Positions 49,273 through 60,458 of a DNA stretch of 64,000 nucleotides are shown piece after piece (positions within the stretch are counted from its first letter, which is position 1; each line of letters begins with the position of its first letter). Origin of the DNA: Pyrus communis (Eukaryota; Streptophyta; Magnoliopsida; Rosales; Rosaceae); assembly GCF_963583255.1 (NCBI RefSeq), contig NC_084803.1:18115428-18179427 (forward strand), given 5' to 3'. The notes beneath the pieces were generated by a model, which was not told the origin of the DNA, made no database searches, and saw only the letters and a program-made list of their open reading frames with translations. Both the position numbers and the translations under genes were made by a program.

Positions 49273-49944
49273 GCGCTTAATTATGGTGTTAAATAATGAA
49301 TCTGAACCGCACATTTAAAGAAAAATTAACTTATCAGTGGTTAAGATCCACGACCAGTCAACAAAACATATTTTGAGAAGTGATTTTTACACTCTCTTTG
49401 CTCCTCTTTTACTACTACAATTTATTTTAGCATTTGAATTATATTATTGAAGAATCAAGAGATACAAACACGTAAATAAATGCAAAAAATGAGGACGAGA
49501 GTGAAAATCGCTTTCTTGATTTTTTTTTTTCCATGCAAAAATTAAAGAAAGCTTTTTTTGTCTAATCTGTGGAAAAACGGTTGGTCTTAAAAAGTGGCTT
49601 GAATAAAATGAAGTCATTACAAGTATTAATTAATTTAGTGCATCTGATGAATGTTGCATTATTCAAAGGATCTGGAACTTGCCAAATGCTTAGCGAGGAC
49701 AAGTTCACTATTTCTTGAAGACTCGTCAAAGATGAAGAATTTCTCGAACGAAGGATTTGGGTCGGTCACTCGAGTTTACATGGTCTGTAACGAAGATAAA
49801 GCAATACCAGCTGAATTTCAACGGTGGATGATCGAAAACAGTGGTGTTACAAATGTGGTGGAGATTAAGGGTGCTGATCATATGCCAATGTTTTCCAAGC
49901 CCCAAGAACTTTGCAATTCTCTGTTGGAGATAGGAAATAAGTAA
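47960..49944 (+). CDS. MES: methylesterase, SABP2/MES family (copy 1)
   Basis: Three exons, 47960-48334, 48957-49091 and 49669-49944, total 786 nt, 261 aa; tobacco SABP2 is 260 aa. Alpha/beta hydrolase fold: [16 protein letters not shown] near the N terminus (oxyanion region), nucleophile elbow GHSLGG with Ser85, acid Asp213 in VCNEDKAIP, and His241 in KGADHMPM. The whole triad is present, so the enzyme is probably active in the cytosol. Relatives demethylate methyl salicylate, methyl jasmonate or methyl-IAA; a few act as hydroxynitrile lyases. The substrate cannot be read from sequence. Intron 1 holds a MITE directly after the splice donor and intron 2 another. The gene is a tandem paralogue of the one at 57517, with identical intron positions. 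Confidence 0.93.
48346..48520. mobile_element. MITE with ACGGCTAC fold-back core, copy 3, 9-bp target duplication
   Basis: Flanked by ATGTATTAC at 48337-48345 and 48521-48529. Ends are GGGAACCAAATC and, inverted, GGGAAGAGATCTC. The core is palindromic: TTTGATCTAACGGCTACAA with TTGTAGCCGTTGGATCAAA. The left duplication overlaps bases +3 onward of the intron 1 donor of MES copy 1. Confidence 0.93.
49376..49522. mobile_element. small MITE in MES copy 1 intron 2
   Basis: Inverted ends GAAGTGATTTTTACACTCTC and GAAAGCGATTTTCACTCTC around an AT-rich centre. Related in layout to 53488-53632. Confidence 0.6.
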
Positions 49945-51173
49945 AAGCATCTGCTATGCTTATTTATGTATTTTCGATTATCCGGGAGTCGTCAAACTTG
50001 TTTTTATCGATACGTATCTTACTTGTTCAAAATAAAGAAGATTGTGGATGCGCCTATATTTAAGTAAAGGTTGCTAATAAAAAAGTTCATTCAAAGTTCC
50101 ATTAGAACCATATATTCAAACATATAGATAGCCACTATTTACTTGAAATGTGAATATTTTGGTGGTCATGTATATGCCTTAGTGACGTACTAGTCAAGTA
50201 TTTAGGGTTGCGGATTGAGAACATGAGAGATTGGAAAATGAAATCACAATAGAGCTAGAGTGAGAGAGATTCTCTCTCTATAGTGTTAGCTCATTTTCTC
50301 ACAACTTAACACTTAAGATTACGACATTTATCTACCAACTATTAGCACCATTTTCCATTTATGAGTTTTTTTCTCTTAATGTAACCAAGGGCGTGAAAAT
50401 TTTAGAATAAGTCAATGAATCAACCATAATAATTTGACAGTAAACTGGTTAATTACATCAAACACTTTTAACTTACAAGTGAAATGAGTATCAATAAATC
50501 ATACCATTGAGTTGCTCGGCATGTACAAATTTAATAATTGAGGAGTTCGCAATTCTCAAATCGGTAACGATCAATAATTGAGAAGTTCACATGTCCCATA
50601 TCGATCATGATCTCAGGAAGAAGTTTCCTGAGCTAACGAAGAAGTTCTGGTGGAGTTTTTGAGCAGAGGTAGAAGGATGAGACGATGAAGAAGGGACGAT
50701 TTAGGTCTATGATTAGGGGTATTTTGGTGTTTCCGAAATCGTGTGTCGGTATTTCGGGTACAACAAACTCGACATTGTTTCATTCTCGACCAATCCGAGC
50801 TTCCCTCTTCGGATTTCGTTCCGTCAATACAGTAATCGGACTCCTGGTTGCGAGTCCCGCACTGATTTTCTTCCTCATGGGAATCAAAGGACTAATCCAA
50901 AATGAGAACGACTTCCTTTCCACCCTTTCTCTTTCTGGCTCATTCGTTTAGTATCCTCTTTTTGACTAGTAGGATTGAAACGTAGGAATGAAGACCACAC
51001 AAGTTTATTCTGCATATGCCAAACTGGCACCTGCCTATCTTGTCAAACTATCTGACTCACGAAGCAATAATTTATCCCCAAGCCTTCAATTTTATTTGGG
51101 TTTTTTAATAGTTGGTGTAATTTTTTTTATTAGTCGGACTACTAAAGTAATGCAACAAAATGAGTGATTAAGA
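49945..51173. other. intergenic, no accepted gene
   Basis: Begins with the MES copy 1 3' UTR. An 88-codon plus-strand frame at 50685-50951 has a hydrophobic stretch (VIGLLVASPALIFFLMGI) but no family I recognise and no gene context, so it is not called. Confidence 0.45.
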
Positions 51174-51387
51174 TTAAATTTTGGATTTTTATCATAAGTG
51201 TTTCTTGAAATGGATCAAACTCATCATTTTGGTTAGTCGCTTTCAAAATCAATTAATTTTGTCCCTAACATTCACTACCGCACATCAATTTGGTCATTCT
51301 GTTAAGATTTCGTCAACTATTATGTTAGTTTGTTCGTGGAACCCACAAATCCAATGAAATGGTGACACTTGGATTACACAAAATAAC

Positions 51388-51886
51388 GGTTTTTATCTCA
51401 AATGGTCCCGGACATTGATCCAACTCCTTATTTTGGTCCCTGAGTTTAAAAAATCGATAAATTTGGTCCCTAACTTTCAATACTACACGTCAATTTAATC
51501 ATTCCGTTAAAGTTTCGTAATATTTTTTTGTCCCACTAATCCAATCGTACGGCTCCACGTGGATTAACTACAAGAAAATATTTTTTTGAAGATTTAAAAC
51601 TAAAAGTAAAATAAGAAACAAAAGCCAGAACTAAAAGAAAAAAAGTCATTGTCTTCTTCATCAGGGTATGCTCAAAAAGAGTTTCTTATAGTTAATCTAT
51701 GTGAAGCCATATGGTTGGATTAGTGGGATCACATTAGCACACAAATGAAAAATATTGATGAAATTTTAAACGAATGACTAAATTGATGTGCGGTAGTGAA
51801 ACAGGGACCAAATTTATCGATTTTTGAAACTCAAGGAACAAAATGAGGAATTGGATCAATATCAGAGACTATTTGCGATAAAAACG
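51388..51886. mobile_element. nested fold-back element of the same GTCCCTGAG family
   Basis: Arms of about 200 bases: TTATTTTGGTCCCTGAGTTT and AAATCGATAAATTTGGTCCC on the left are inverted on the right as GGGACCAAATTTATCGATTT. A unique stretch of about 80 bases separates the arms. Confidence 0.8.
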
Positions 51887-51926
51887 CATATTTTACGTAA
51901 TTCACGTGTCACAATTTCATTGAATT

Positions 51927-52934
51927 TAGTAATGGAGCCAAGGTGGGGGCAATGGGATTCCTTGACCCCAATAACCTTGTGGCCCAATTGAAAGGCCTAG
52001 TATTAAATTTGAGATTGAAAAATGTTTTATTGATGTGCACAATGCTGCAAATGGAAGTAGCTATTATATACATATACATATACATACAACACACATGCAA
52101 TAATCAAATATAAAACAAAAGCCATCCTTGTTGCCCATGATGCAGCTGCCACGCCCATGATGTGCATCCACCACGTGCAAACCCTTGTTGACCAGGATGT
52201 GGTATCCATATGCACCTGTCCAAACTGTCCAGAATGTGCATCCACTTGCTACATTCTTTCTGTCCACTTTTGTACAACTTGAGTGATTTCTTTTCCTTAA
52301 CACCTAGAGCCTTTTCGGTGCCAACAACCCCAAACAAGAAGAAGAAGGAGCTGCTACTCCATTTGTTAGCCATCACTCCATCAATGCCTCTTCTTCCCCT
52401 GCTAAATATTCCCACCATCGTGACTACTAGTCTACTACTACTCTCATTCACTTTTCCCACATTTTCTCTTTTTTAATTTTAGCCTATAAAAAAACATCTA
52501 ATCTTAACCAATTCAATCATTTCGGCATTTTTCTCAGCAATTTCCCAAATCGGACTTTTGTTTTTGGGTAATTCATTCGTCTCCAATTCAATATGTCAAA
52601 GGTACTTATTGTTTCCCTTTCGGCCACTCTTTTCTTTGTTTCAAAGGGCTTCATTTGTATTCAATGCTCGTTCTTTTATTTCAGCTTAATTCACAGAAAT
52701 AATACCGAAAAGAAGTGTGATCTATTACTCAAAGAAGGTGACATACTTGGTGTGGCCAGAAGGATACTATCAAAGATGACAACACTTTTCTTAGGAGAGC
52801 CATCCATGACCCTCAAGGTAATGACAAACAAAACATTAAGGCAGTGTTTGAATTCATAATTGCTTGCTTTGCGTGATTAGTAATAGAAGCTCAGCTTTTG
52901 ACCCAATTGTCTTAAATTCCTGGCTCCACCACTG
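51927..52934. mobile_element. hAT-like non-autonomous element
   Basis: Ends TAGTAATGGAGCCAAGG and, inverted, CAGTGGTGGAGCCAGGAATT. Flanked by ATTGAATTT and ATTGGGTTT; the other arm of the host fold-back reads ATTGGATTT at the matching place, so this is a decayed 8-9-bp duplication. Inside are exon-like pieces (a start ATGTCAAAG followed by GT at 52593, and an open stretch 52690-52815 read as KKCDLLLKEGDILGVARRIL) that may be captured gene fragments of unknown origin. Confidence 0.75.
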
Positions 52935-53056
52935 ATTGGGTTTATGGATCCCACAATCAAACTAACATAATAGTTGGCGGAATCTTAACGAAATGACCAA
53001 ATTGATGTGGGGTAATGAATGTCAGGGACTATTTGTGATAAAAATCCTTAAATTTT

Positions 53057-53715
53057 ATATTATTTTCCACTTACTTGCCAATCTATTAACTATAAAGCCG
53101 ACTATTGAATAGTTCGGAATATTAAGGACTTACCCTAGTTAGTGGTGGGGTTTCTAAGTTGATAATTATAAAGCAGATTGAAATTAATTTTATTGGAAGA
53201 AGATGGAAGCCCTTGAAATCATGGCTCTATTATCTTGGATTGTTTGTGACGTCTAGCGATCTGTTTGATATCAATTTTGTTTTTTATTTTTGTTTTTACT
53301 TTTTGTGCTAGTGATAGAATGAAAATACACAGGAAAAAGAAGGATGAAGAGTAAATAAAGGATGGTGGGATAAATGTAAGAGAGACGCTCAAGAAAAGAC
53401 ACAAAAGAAAACTAAAAACTCAAAGTTTCAAACTATAGAGCAGTTTGATAATCATTATTGTTAGCTTATAGTATACATTTTTTGAAAGGGTGGTGATTTC
53501 ATCACACCTTTGATTACTTTGTGCATACTTTCTATTAATGTTGACCGTTGATTTTACTTTAATTGTTCAATCTAACAGCTACGAAGCTACATGAGTGTGT
53601 ATAAGGTGTGAAATGGTATGTCAAAATCATTTCTCTTTTTGAAAACTTCAAATTGAAAACATGGGTGTCTTCGATTGAGATTTTGAGAGATTTTAATTCT
53701 TTTAATAAATCTGTT
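53057..53715. other. intergenic with a small MITE at 53488-53632
   Basis: No gene. 53488-53632 has inverted ends (GTGATTTCATCACACCTT and, inverted, ATGATTTTGACATACCATTTC), resembling 49376-49522. Confidence 0.5.
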
Positions 53716-53880
53716 ACTTAGTTTTACGGTTAAGTGATGTTTCTCTTTACTTGTAAGTGAGATGTCGTAGACTCGTAGGTTCGATTCTTACCAAATGCGA
53801 ATTTGAACCGCATTATTTATATCCATTGTGAGGTTAGGCCCACCCCCTTCCTTTTACTGTGATAATATCGTTCGTAAATG
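53716..53880 (+). repeat. tRNA-derived SINE
   Basis: TACTTAGTTTTACGGTTAAG, CTTTACTTGTAAGTGAGATG, B box GTAGGTTCGATTCTTACC, then GCGAATTTGAACCGCATTAT and TATCGTTCGTAAATG: the same order as the copies at 6.7, 45.9 and 55.5 kb. Confidence 0.75.
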
Positions 53881-53884
53881 AAGA

Positions 53885-54440
53885 TCATATATATATTTTT
53901 GTTTCTTTATATATATATATATATAGATATAACGAAAATAAATACACACACACAAAGAAGAAAGGAGTAGAACTCCATTGATTCGTAGCTTCCATCTCCT
54001 TCTTGGTCGATGAGGTCTGCAACTTCTGGCACCTCAACACCCTCATCGTCATTGTCGTCCTCTCTGCCATCGCATCCATCTTCTTCCTCACATCAAGAAA
54101 GTACAGGAGCGGCTCAAGGAAAAAAAGAGTAAAGTATGCTCCTCATAAATAGCCACAAAAGAAAACAAAAGCTCAAGGCAAAGAGGAAAACTATGTTCTG
54201 ATAAGAGTTTATATTGATAGACAGTTTTTCAGACAAGTAATTTTGGAAATAATCATCGGCAAAAAGGAAGATGGAGGCTACGAATCAATGAAGTTTTATT
54301 CTTTTCTGGTTTACATGCTTTTCTTCCATTTTAATTTTATTTTTAATTCATTCCAGATTTTATTCCTTTTCATTTTATTTTTATTTTTAATATTAGTTTT
54401 ATTTATTTATAATTTTTTATATTTTAATATTAGTTAAAAT
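53885..54440. repeat. inverted repeat around a 0.3-kb loop
   Basis: ACTCCATTGATTCGTAGCTT at about 53970-53989 is inverted near 54278-54297 (GGCTACGAATCAATGAAGTT), and the match extends a further dozen bases. AT-rich sequence surrounds both arms. Transposon type unknown. Confidence 0.5.
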
Positions 54441-54758
54441 TTATATAAGCATCCATATCATTTAATGAATAAATAAGGATCCTTGAAAGGCTTAGAAAGA
54501 GTGTAAAAATATTTGTTCATTGATCCTATCCCATATTTAAAATTAAAAATAAAATACAAAAAACCTTGTCCCCACTTCCACAACCACGTTTTCTCTCCTG
54601 CACATTTTAATAACAAAAATAAAAAATGTTTACACACATAAAGTGTGTAGACATATGCTACTACGTATATAGAGAGGAAGTGAACGGGAGAAGAGAAGAG
54701 AGAGAAAGAAAGGAGGGGAAACATATTTAAGTTTTTTTTAATTATTATGTTAAACTTT
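54441..54758. other. intergenic
   Basis: Nothing supported besides AT-rich and GA-rich spacer. Confidence 0.5.
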
Positions 54759-55404
54759 TGTGACATCCCACATCGTCTAGGGGAGTTATCCTTATATGTA
54801 TATTTCCATCCCTACCTAACACAAGGCCTTTTGGGAGCTCACTGGCTTCGAGTTCCATGGGAACTCCGAAGTTAAGCGAGAAGGGGGCTAGAGCGATCCC
54901 ATGATGAGTGGTGACCCACTGGGAAGTTGCTCGTGAGTTCCCAAAAACAAAACTGTGAGGGCGTGGTCGGAGCCCAAAGCGGACAATATCGTGCTACGGT
55001 GGTGGAGTGAACCCGGGAAGTGATCCGCCCCTGGCCGGGATGTGACAATTTGGTATCAGAGCCTAACCCTGGCCGCGTGTGTGCCGACGAGGACGTCGGA
55101 CCCCTAAGGGGGGTGGATTGTGACATCCCACATCGCCCAGGGGAGTGATTCTTATATGTATATTCTCATCCCTACCTAACACAAGGCCTTTTGGGAGCTC
55201 ACTGGCTTCAGGTTCCATGGGAACTCCGAAGTTATGCGAGAAGGGGAATAGAGCAATCCCATGATAGGTGACCCACTGGGAAGTTGTTCGTGAGTTCCCA
55301 AAAACAAAACCGTGAGGGCGTGGTTGGGGCCCAAAGTTGACAATATCGTGCTATGGTGGTGGAGCAGGCCAGGGAAGTGATCCGCCCCGGACCGGGATGT
55401 GACA
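54759..55404 (+). mobile_element. Cassandra TRIM retrotransposon, copy 3
   Basis: 5' LTR 54759-55047, 3' LTR 55119-55404, both TGTGACATCC at the start and GGGATGTGACA at the end. Primer-binding site TGGTATCAGAGCC at 55051-55063; purine tract AAGGGGGGTGGA before the 3' LTR. 5S-like blocks near 54820-54942 and 55176-55296 with GAAGTTAAGCGAGAAG (GTTATGCGAG in the 3' copy). CTTT flanks both sides as a 4-base duplication, or ACTTT if the final A is shared. Confidence 0.93.
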
Positions 55405-55483
55405 CTTTTGTGATTCATTAAAATTCAAGTCATTTTTATTAAATAAAGTTACTTTTGTTTTTTATTTTTTATTTTTTAAAACA

Positions 55484-55645
55484 AATAATATTATTTATAC
55501 TAAAGGAAAGGGGGTGTTAAACCTCACAATTGGCTAGCAGTAATGTGATTTAAATTCACATTTGGTGAAAATTGAACCTAAAATCTCTCACTTACAAGTG
55601 AAGAAGAATACTATTAGATCGAAGTACTAAATGACATGATACTTT
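55484..55645 (-). repeat. tRNA-derived SINE
   Basis: Minus-strand read: ATGTCATTTAGTACTTCGAT, CTTCACTTGTAAGTGAGAGA, B-box-like TAGGTTCAATTTTCACC, GTGAATTTAAATCAC, then TAAATAATATTATTTGTT and an A-rich tail (T-rich near 55460-55480 on plus). Confidence 0.75.
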
Positions 55646-57516
55646 TCGTTAAGATTCAAAGTTTTGAAGTCATTTTCATTAGTTTTAAGTCCTTCAAAAT
55701 ATGGATGTATTTAAATAGAATATTAAAAATGTTTATAAAATATTTCAGGTGTATTCAATTATGAATTAATTTAAAAAAAGAAATAAAAAGTTGAGGAAGT
55801 TAAGGGAATTGAAGAGATTTCTTGGTGTATTTTAAACACTTACAAATCTCACATCTTTCCTTGAGATTTTAAGAGAATTGAATCAAAATTTTACATAAAT
55901 CTTTATAAATCAATTAAACCCCATCAAAATATATGAATTTATAAATACATTAAAATCCCTCAAAATCCCAATTGAATAAATTGGTAACTACCTTTTGTTT
56001 TCAGTTTTGACAAAAGAAAATGCTATAGAGACTACATTTTTGCTACTTTTGAGTTTTGTGTACCACATGATGTGACAAACTAGTCTCTATTAAATGAAGA
56101 CAGAAGTCATAGCCACTAAAAATTAGTTACTTAACACTTTTTAGCCTTAACCTCTCTCATTATTAGAACAACAAAATTACTCACGTAACGCAAATTGATA
56201 AGGCTTTCACTATTTATTTACTTTGTGCTCATTTTAATAATTTAAGCCCTTTTGAATAAGGCAAAATAGCCGGGTCAAACGCTATAGGCATTTTAAAAGG
56301 TAAAATTGAGTGTGTAAAAATGTTTTAAAAATAATTTATTATAGGTATATGGCTGGCGGATCCGGCAAATATTATTAGGAGGAAGGTCAACAGAAATAGC
56401 GTGCATAACGTTCAATTTTTTAATTTAATTTAATTTATTTTTACAGAAATAATATGCAAATCGTTATTTTATCAAGTCTTGGTAGATCTGAAGTCATTTG
56501 CTAATGCACACATGTTAATGCTTCATTTACGTGGGTAACTAACATGTTCTAAAGTTACTCCTACATGAATGCTTAATAAAGAAATACACTTACGTTGAAT
56601 ACACTAACAAATTGATTGATATTATCAAGAGGAAAAATTTGTACCATACAAATTGTTCTTCCATTATAGGAGAAATTTTTCCAAGTGCCGGGACCCATTA
56701 GCATTTAGTTTTATTTATTTATTGAAATATAAAATTGAAGGATATCCAAGATGTCAAATGCTAATGGGTGATGGAACACCATGTGTCATGGTGTTCCCGG
56801 TACTTGAAAATATTTCTCCCATTATAGAAATGATTTTGCTGACCACGTGCAAACACATTTGCCAAGTGACCTGACAAGTAGTCCCTCCAAGTCGGCTAGT
56901 GGGAGAGCCACTTGAAGATCAAAGCACGAATGATGTGACATATACGAGTCATGAAATGCCAAGTGTGATGTCATACACATGTAAGTAAATTCCTCCGATA
57001 TCTGCGGCCATGAGAGATTCTCGGGTGGAGAAACCGGACTGGAGTTTGTGAGAGAGAAGGTGTGACTAAAGTAAGATAGGGTAGCATGACAAATTATGAA
57101 GGTGGGGTATATGATGTTTTCTTGAATAGGGAGTAGTGTGATTTGCTTTTGAATTTTCCTCTTTCTCTCTTCACATTCGATATTTTTCATCACTGCACAA
57201 AGAGTGATACGCAGTTTTTGAATTTTCTTTGATTTGCCAGTTTTTACTACCAGATTTCGGATCGGATACACAATTTGAATTTTAATGCATTGGACATATT
57301 TTCTTAATTATCTGCACATTGAGCTAGTCTTTTAGGAGATTAGGTTAATAGTTTATCTTATATTCTTTTGGTTACTCTAATTTCTCTCTTATCTATTACT
57401 ACACACTTATCAGATGAAAATGTCCCGTAATGTTACCGCGGCGTTGAAAAATTAGTACATGCTTTAGCCATCTTTGTATGCAGTTGTAGAGTGGTAGTTC
57501 ATACTCAACAGAGGAA
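55646..57516. other. intergenic upstream of MES copy 2
   Basis: No gene accepted. An imperfect inverted pair, AAGTGCCGGGACCCATTAGCATTT (in part) near 56682 and GTGTTCCCGGTACTTG near 56788, flanks a short AT-rich stretch and may be another small MITE. The minus-strand frame at 56822-57271 has no domain. Confidence 0.4.
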
Positions 57517-58689
57517 ATGGCAGGATCCAACGGAGAACGGAAGGCGCATTTTGTTCTAGTACACGGCGCGGGTCATGGGGCTTGGTGCTGGTACAAGATC
57601 AAACCCAAGCTCGAGTCCGGTGGTCACAGAGTCACCGTTCTTAACCTCGCAGCATCGGGCATCAACATGAAGGCCATACAAGATGTTCACTCACTTACTG
57701 AGTACTCTGAGCCCTTGTTAGAGTTGATAGAATCGCTCGCTCCAAACGAAAAGGTGATCCTCGTAGGACATAGTCTTGGAGGCATGAACTTATCCCTTGC
57801 CATGGAAAAGTTCCCACACAAAATCTCTGCTGCTGTTTTCTTGACTGCGTTTCTGCCCGACACAACTCACCAGCCGTCTTATGTTATGGATCAGGTATCT
57901 GCATCTTCTTTTTTTGACGCATTGATATATTTACACTGAGGGTGGCAGAATAAATGAGTATCGAACTCGTTATTCATGAGATTCGAACCTAAGACCTTTC
58001 ACTTACAATTTGTATCTGCATGTTCTTTGCTTTATTAGAAATTCATAAAAGCAAGCAAAGTTTACTCGAAAAACTTTTTTTCTGTGTGAAAAGTTCCTGG
58101 AAAAGAAACCGGCAGATTCATGGTTGGATACTCGGTTTGAGAAATTTGGAAGCCCCGAACAACCCTTGACATCGATTTTCTTTGGTCCCAAGTGCCTACA
58201 AGAGATTCTCTATCAACTTAGCCCGATCGAGGTATCGTTCTCACAAGCCCTCAAAGAGAACTGCAATTATATCTTGCAAAATGCTTTAGCGTGATTCTAT
58301 TTTCCCCCCAGTATTTGTCTATGGCATAATATTTATCTTAAACTTGTAGTGTATATATGTATTTATAATTTCCTGAACTGATGTAATTACATTGTCCGTG
58401 TTTGAAGGATTTGGAACTTGCCAAGAGCTTAGTAAGGAAGAGTTCGTTCTTTCGTGAAGAAGTGGCTAAGATGAAGAAATTCTCGAATGAGGAATACGGT
58501 TCAGTTACACGAGTTTATGTGGTTTGTGACAAAGATTTGATAATAACTGAGGAATTTCAACGATGGATGATTGCAAACAGCGGGGTTAAAAATGTGGTCG
58601 AGATTAAGGGTGCTGATCATATGCCGATGTTTTCAAAGCCACAAGAACTATCCAATTCTCTTATGGAGATTGCCCAGAAGTATGCTTGA
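57517..58689 (+). CDS. MES: methylesterase, SABP2/MES family (copy 2)
   Basis: Three exons, 57517-57894, 58094-58231 and 58408-58689, total 798 nt, 265 aa. Same fold and intron positions as copy 1. Oxyanion region [16 protein letters not shown]; elbow GHSLGG with Ser86; acid Asp215 in VCDKDLIIT; His243 in KGADHMPM. All catalytic residues are intact. Against copy 1 it has a longer N terminus (MAGSNGERKAH), one extra residue in exon 2 and KYA at the C terminus. Introns are short (199 and 176 bases), so this copy is far more compact than copy 1, whose introns gained repeats. Likely a cytosolic esterase for methylated hormones; substrate unknown. Confidence 0.94.
57951..58012 (-). repeat. SINE fragment in MES copy 2 intron 1
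   Basis: On the minus strand TGTAAGTGAAAGGTCTTAGG then TTCGAATCTCATGAAT is the GTAAGTGAGAGG...GGTTCGAATCTC segment (B-box region) shared by the SINEs of this window. Neither end is complete. Confidence 0.55.
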
Positions 58690-58989
58690 AATGTCAGTGA
58701 GCTACATTTTAGGCCAGTTGTAAGGAGAATAATTTTGGTCACCATGACTGTAATGTTCCTACTCCAACTTAAACGTGCGTACTGCGTGTTTCTCTGTGAA
58801 TTTGCTCAAAGTTTTAACTTGGCCTTTGTATTTTGAATTTGCAACGTCTTAATCCTTGTAATGTTTAAACTTTTCTAGTTTTCACTCTGAAAGCAGCCAA
58901 GAGTTTGTATCAGTTCCAAAACCTTTAAAACGAAAAAGCTGCGTTGATGCTATGTAATGATGCTTCAAGATTCTGAAACTTATGACGTA

Positions 58990-59975
58990 GTATAAATCGG
59001 TTCTTAAAATTCATCGGTTTGTGATCTTAGCATGCTTCCTTGTAGCCAATGCAGCGCAGCTTGGGGTTCACCTACCTCTTGCTCTGATTCAGTCCCGTTT
59101 AGTCCAGGATCCTTTTTCGAGCTCAGTACTCTATTCTTTCTCTTCATGTCAACAGCACTATCCCATTTTCCTGCAGCAGCATAGAGGTTCGACAAGATGT
59201 CAGTTGCACTATCTTGTGAGTCTAAACTTAAAACCTGCTCTGTTGCACAAGCTTCGTAACGCTCTCCACAATTCAAGATTATTTCCACAAAACGGTTAAC
59301 TGATAACAAGTTCCTCTGCCTCATCCAACAATTGAGCTCGACTTAACAAACTAACCATGCAAGGGTAGTGCTAAGGGCCAGGTGTGATACCGTTATCCTC
59401 CATACATTTCCACAAAAAATTCCCTACTTTAACCAAACCACTGTTGTTGCAAGCTGAGACTGGACAGTAATGTTACTTGGTCCGGTCTCAAACCATGTTT
59501 TTCTATCTCGAAATAGCTTCAAGCACTCCAAACTCCTGGAACATTAATTTCATAAAAGAACGTAAATTCACTCTCCCCAATCTCCAAAAACTCATGATCA
59601 TCTCAGTCGATAGAACATCTTTCCTTCTCTAAGATGGACTGAAACACTTTCCGATCTTCATCAGTTTTACCGTTTTTGAAGTACATAGACACTAGTCCTC
59701 AACATACTGCCAAAGAGATGAACCACCTTCCATGGTCTCATCATTCTTCACATGGCCCAAAGCTCTTAGACTTACAGGGCACAACATCTTCATAAACCAT
59801 CCTGCTCGCTAAAAACGTTTTTCGTTGATTCCACCTCCCCATGGTTGAAGTACATCAAAAGTAAAGCAGCTTGAACAAAAATCACTCAAGAATCCAAATT
59901 TAATTGAACAAGTTGGGCATGAATCAAAGAGCGAAGTCCTCAAGTGTATAATATGCCTGCATTACGTGTTGAGAT
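58990..59975 (-). pseudogene. PPR (pentatricopeptide repeat) protein pseudogene
   Basis: Read on the minus strand, PPR-type segments appear in several frames in correct order: HAQLVQLNLDS, then LLLMYFNHGEVESTKNVF, VSMYFKNGKTDEDRKVFQSI, HGLRPDQVTLLSSLS, ITPGP and LLDEAEELV, then EQVLSLDSQDSATDILSNLY and YAAAGKWDSAVDM, and finally KKDPGLNGTESEQEV. Stops and frameshifts separate them, so it is broken. The last blocks are the E-type end of plant organellar PPR proteins, which bind and process organelle RNA. The 5' part is missing; a retroelement starts at its edge, about 60 kb. Confidence 0.82.
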
Positions 59976-60059
59976 GTAAGCTGCATACAAGCTTAATGTC
60001 GAACTGCAGATGACAATCCTGCAGAAATAGTGAAGAGAACTCTGAAATCGAAGAGTTTG

Positions 60060-60458
60060 AAGAACTTGCTATTTTTAGCAAGTAGCCGTTTGGTTCAAAA
60101 TGTACAATGGCTAAGTTTCTGTTTTTAGAATTCTTACAGCTGGTTTCTTATTTGTTCTTTTTAATTGTACTGTGTTTCCCATCTTCTTCCAAGTGGATGG
60201 ATGATATCCTCCAATGTCCATTAATGGCTGGAGAAGAGTTCCTAGATCTCTAGTGTGTAGGTTCTGTTTTGTGATCAGAAAAAGTCTGATATAGTCCTTG
60301 TAAAGTTTATGCCTTCTGCAAGAAGAAAGACAGACTCTTGACTTCTCAACTCTCTCTCTCGAAGAACTTCAGTTTTTTCCTTAAAATCCTATTATTCAAG
60401 ATTCAATCTTTAACGAAGATTATTAATCAAAATACCATGCCTGGTACCATTTTAAACA
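60060..60458 (+). mobile_element. 5' LTR of the copia element (left edge uncertain)
   Basis: The LTR must end at ...TTTTAAACA (60458), directly before the primer-binding site. The left edge could not be fixed because the 3' LTR lies outside the window. CT-rich sequence at 60340-60362 fits an LTR leader. Confidence 0.55.

Larger units (their letters stand above)
51183..53047. mobile_element. fold-back MITE with perfect 9-bp target duplication, carrying two nested elements
   Basis: TTAAATTTT flanks it at 51174-51182 and 53048-53056. Ends are GGATTTTTATC and GATAAAAATCC. The left arm (about 51183-51387) and the right arm (51887-51926 plus 52935-53047) are inverted copies; for example CCGCACATCAATTTGGTCAT on the left is inverted as ATGACCAAATTGATGTGGGG. 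The centre is occupied by a related fold-back, and a hAT-like element splits the right arm. Confidence 0.9.

Noticed and set aside
50685..50951. 88-codon plus-strand frame with a hydrophobic segment
   Set aside because: No family resemblance, no upstream gene signals, and it lies in repeat-rich spacer. It could be a fragment, but I cannot support a gene.
54872..55418. minus-strand frames of 80-84 codons
   Set aside because: They are antisense reads through Cassandra LTRs; the same peptides recur at the other two Cassandra copies.
56822..57271. 149-codon minus-strand frame upstream of MES copy 2
   Set aside because: No recognisable motif and it overlaps the probable promoter of MES copy 2; likely chance.
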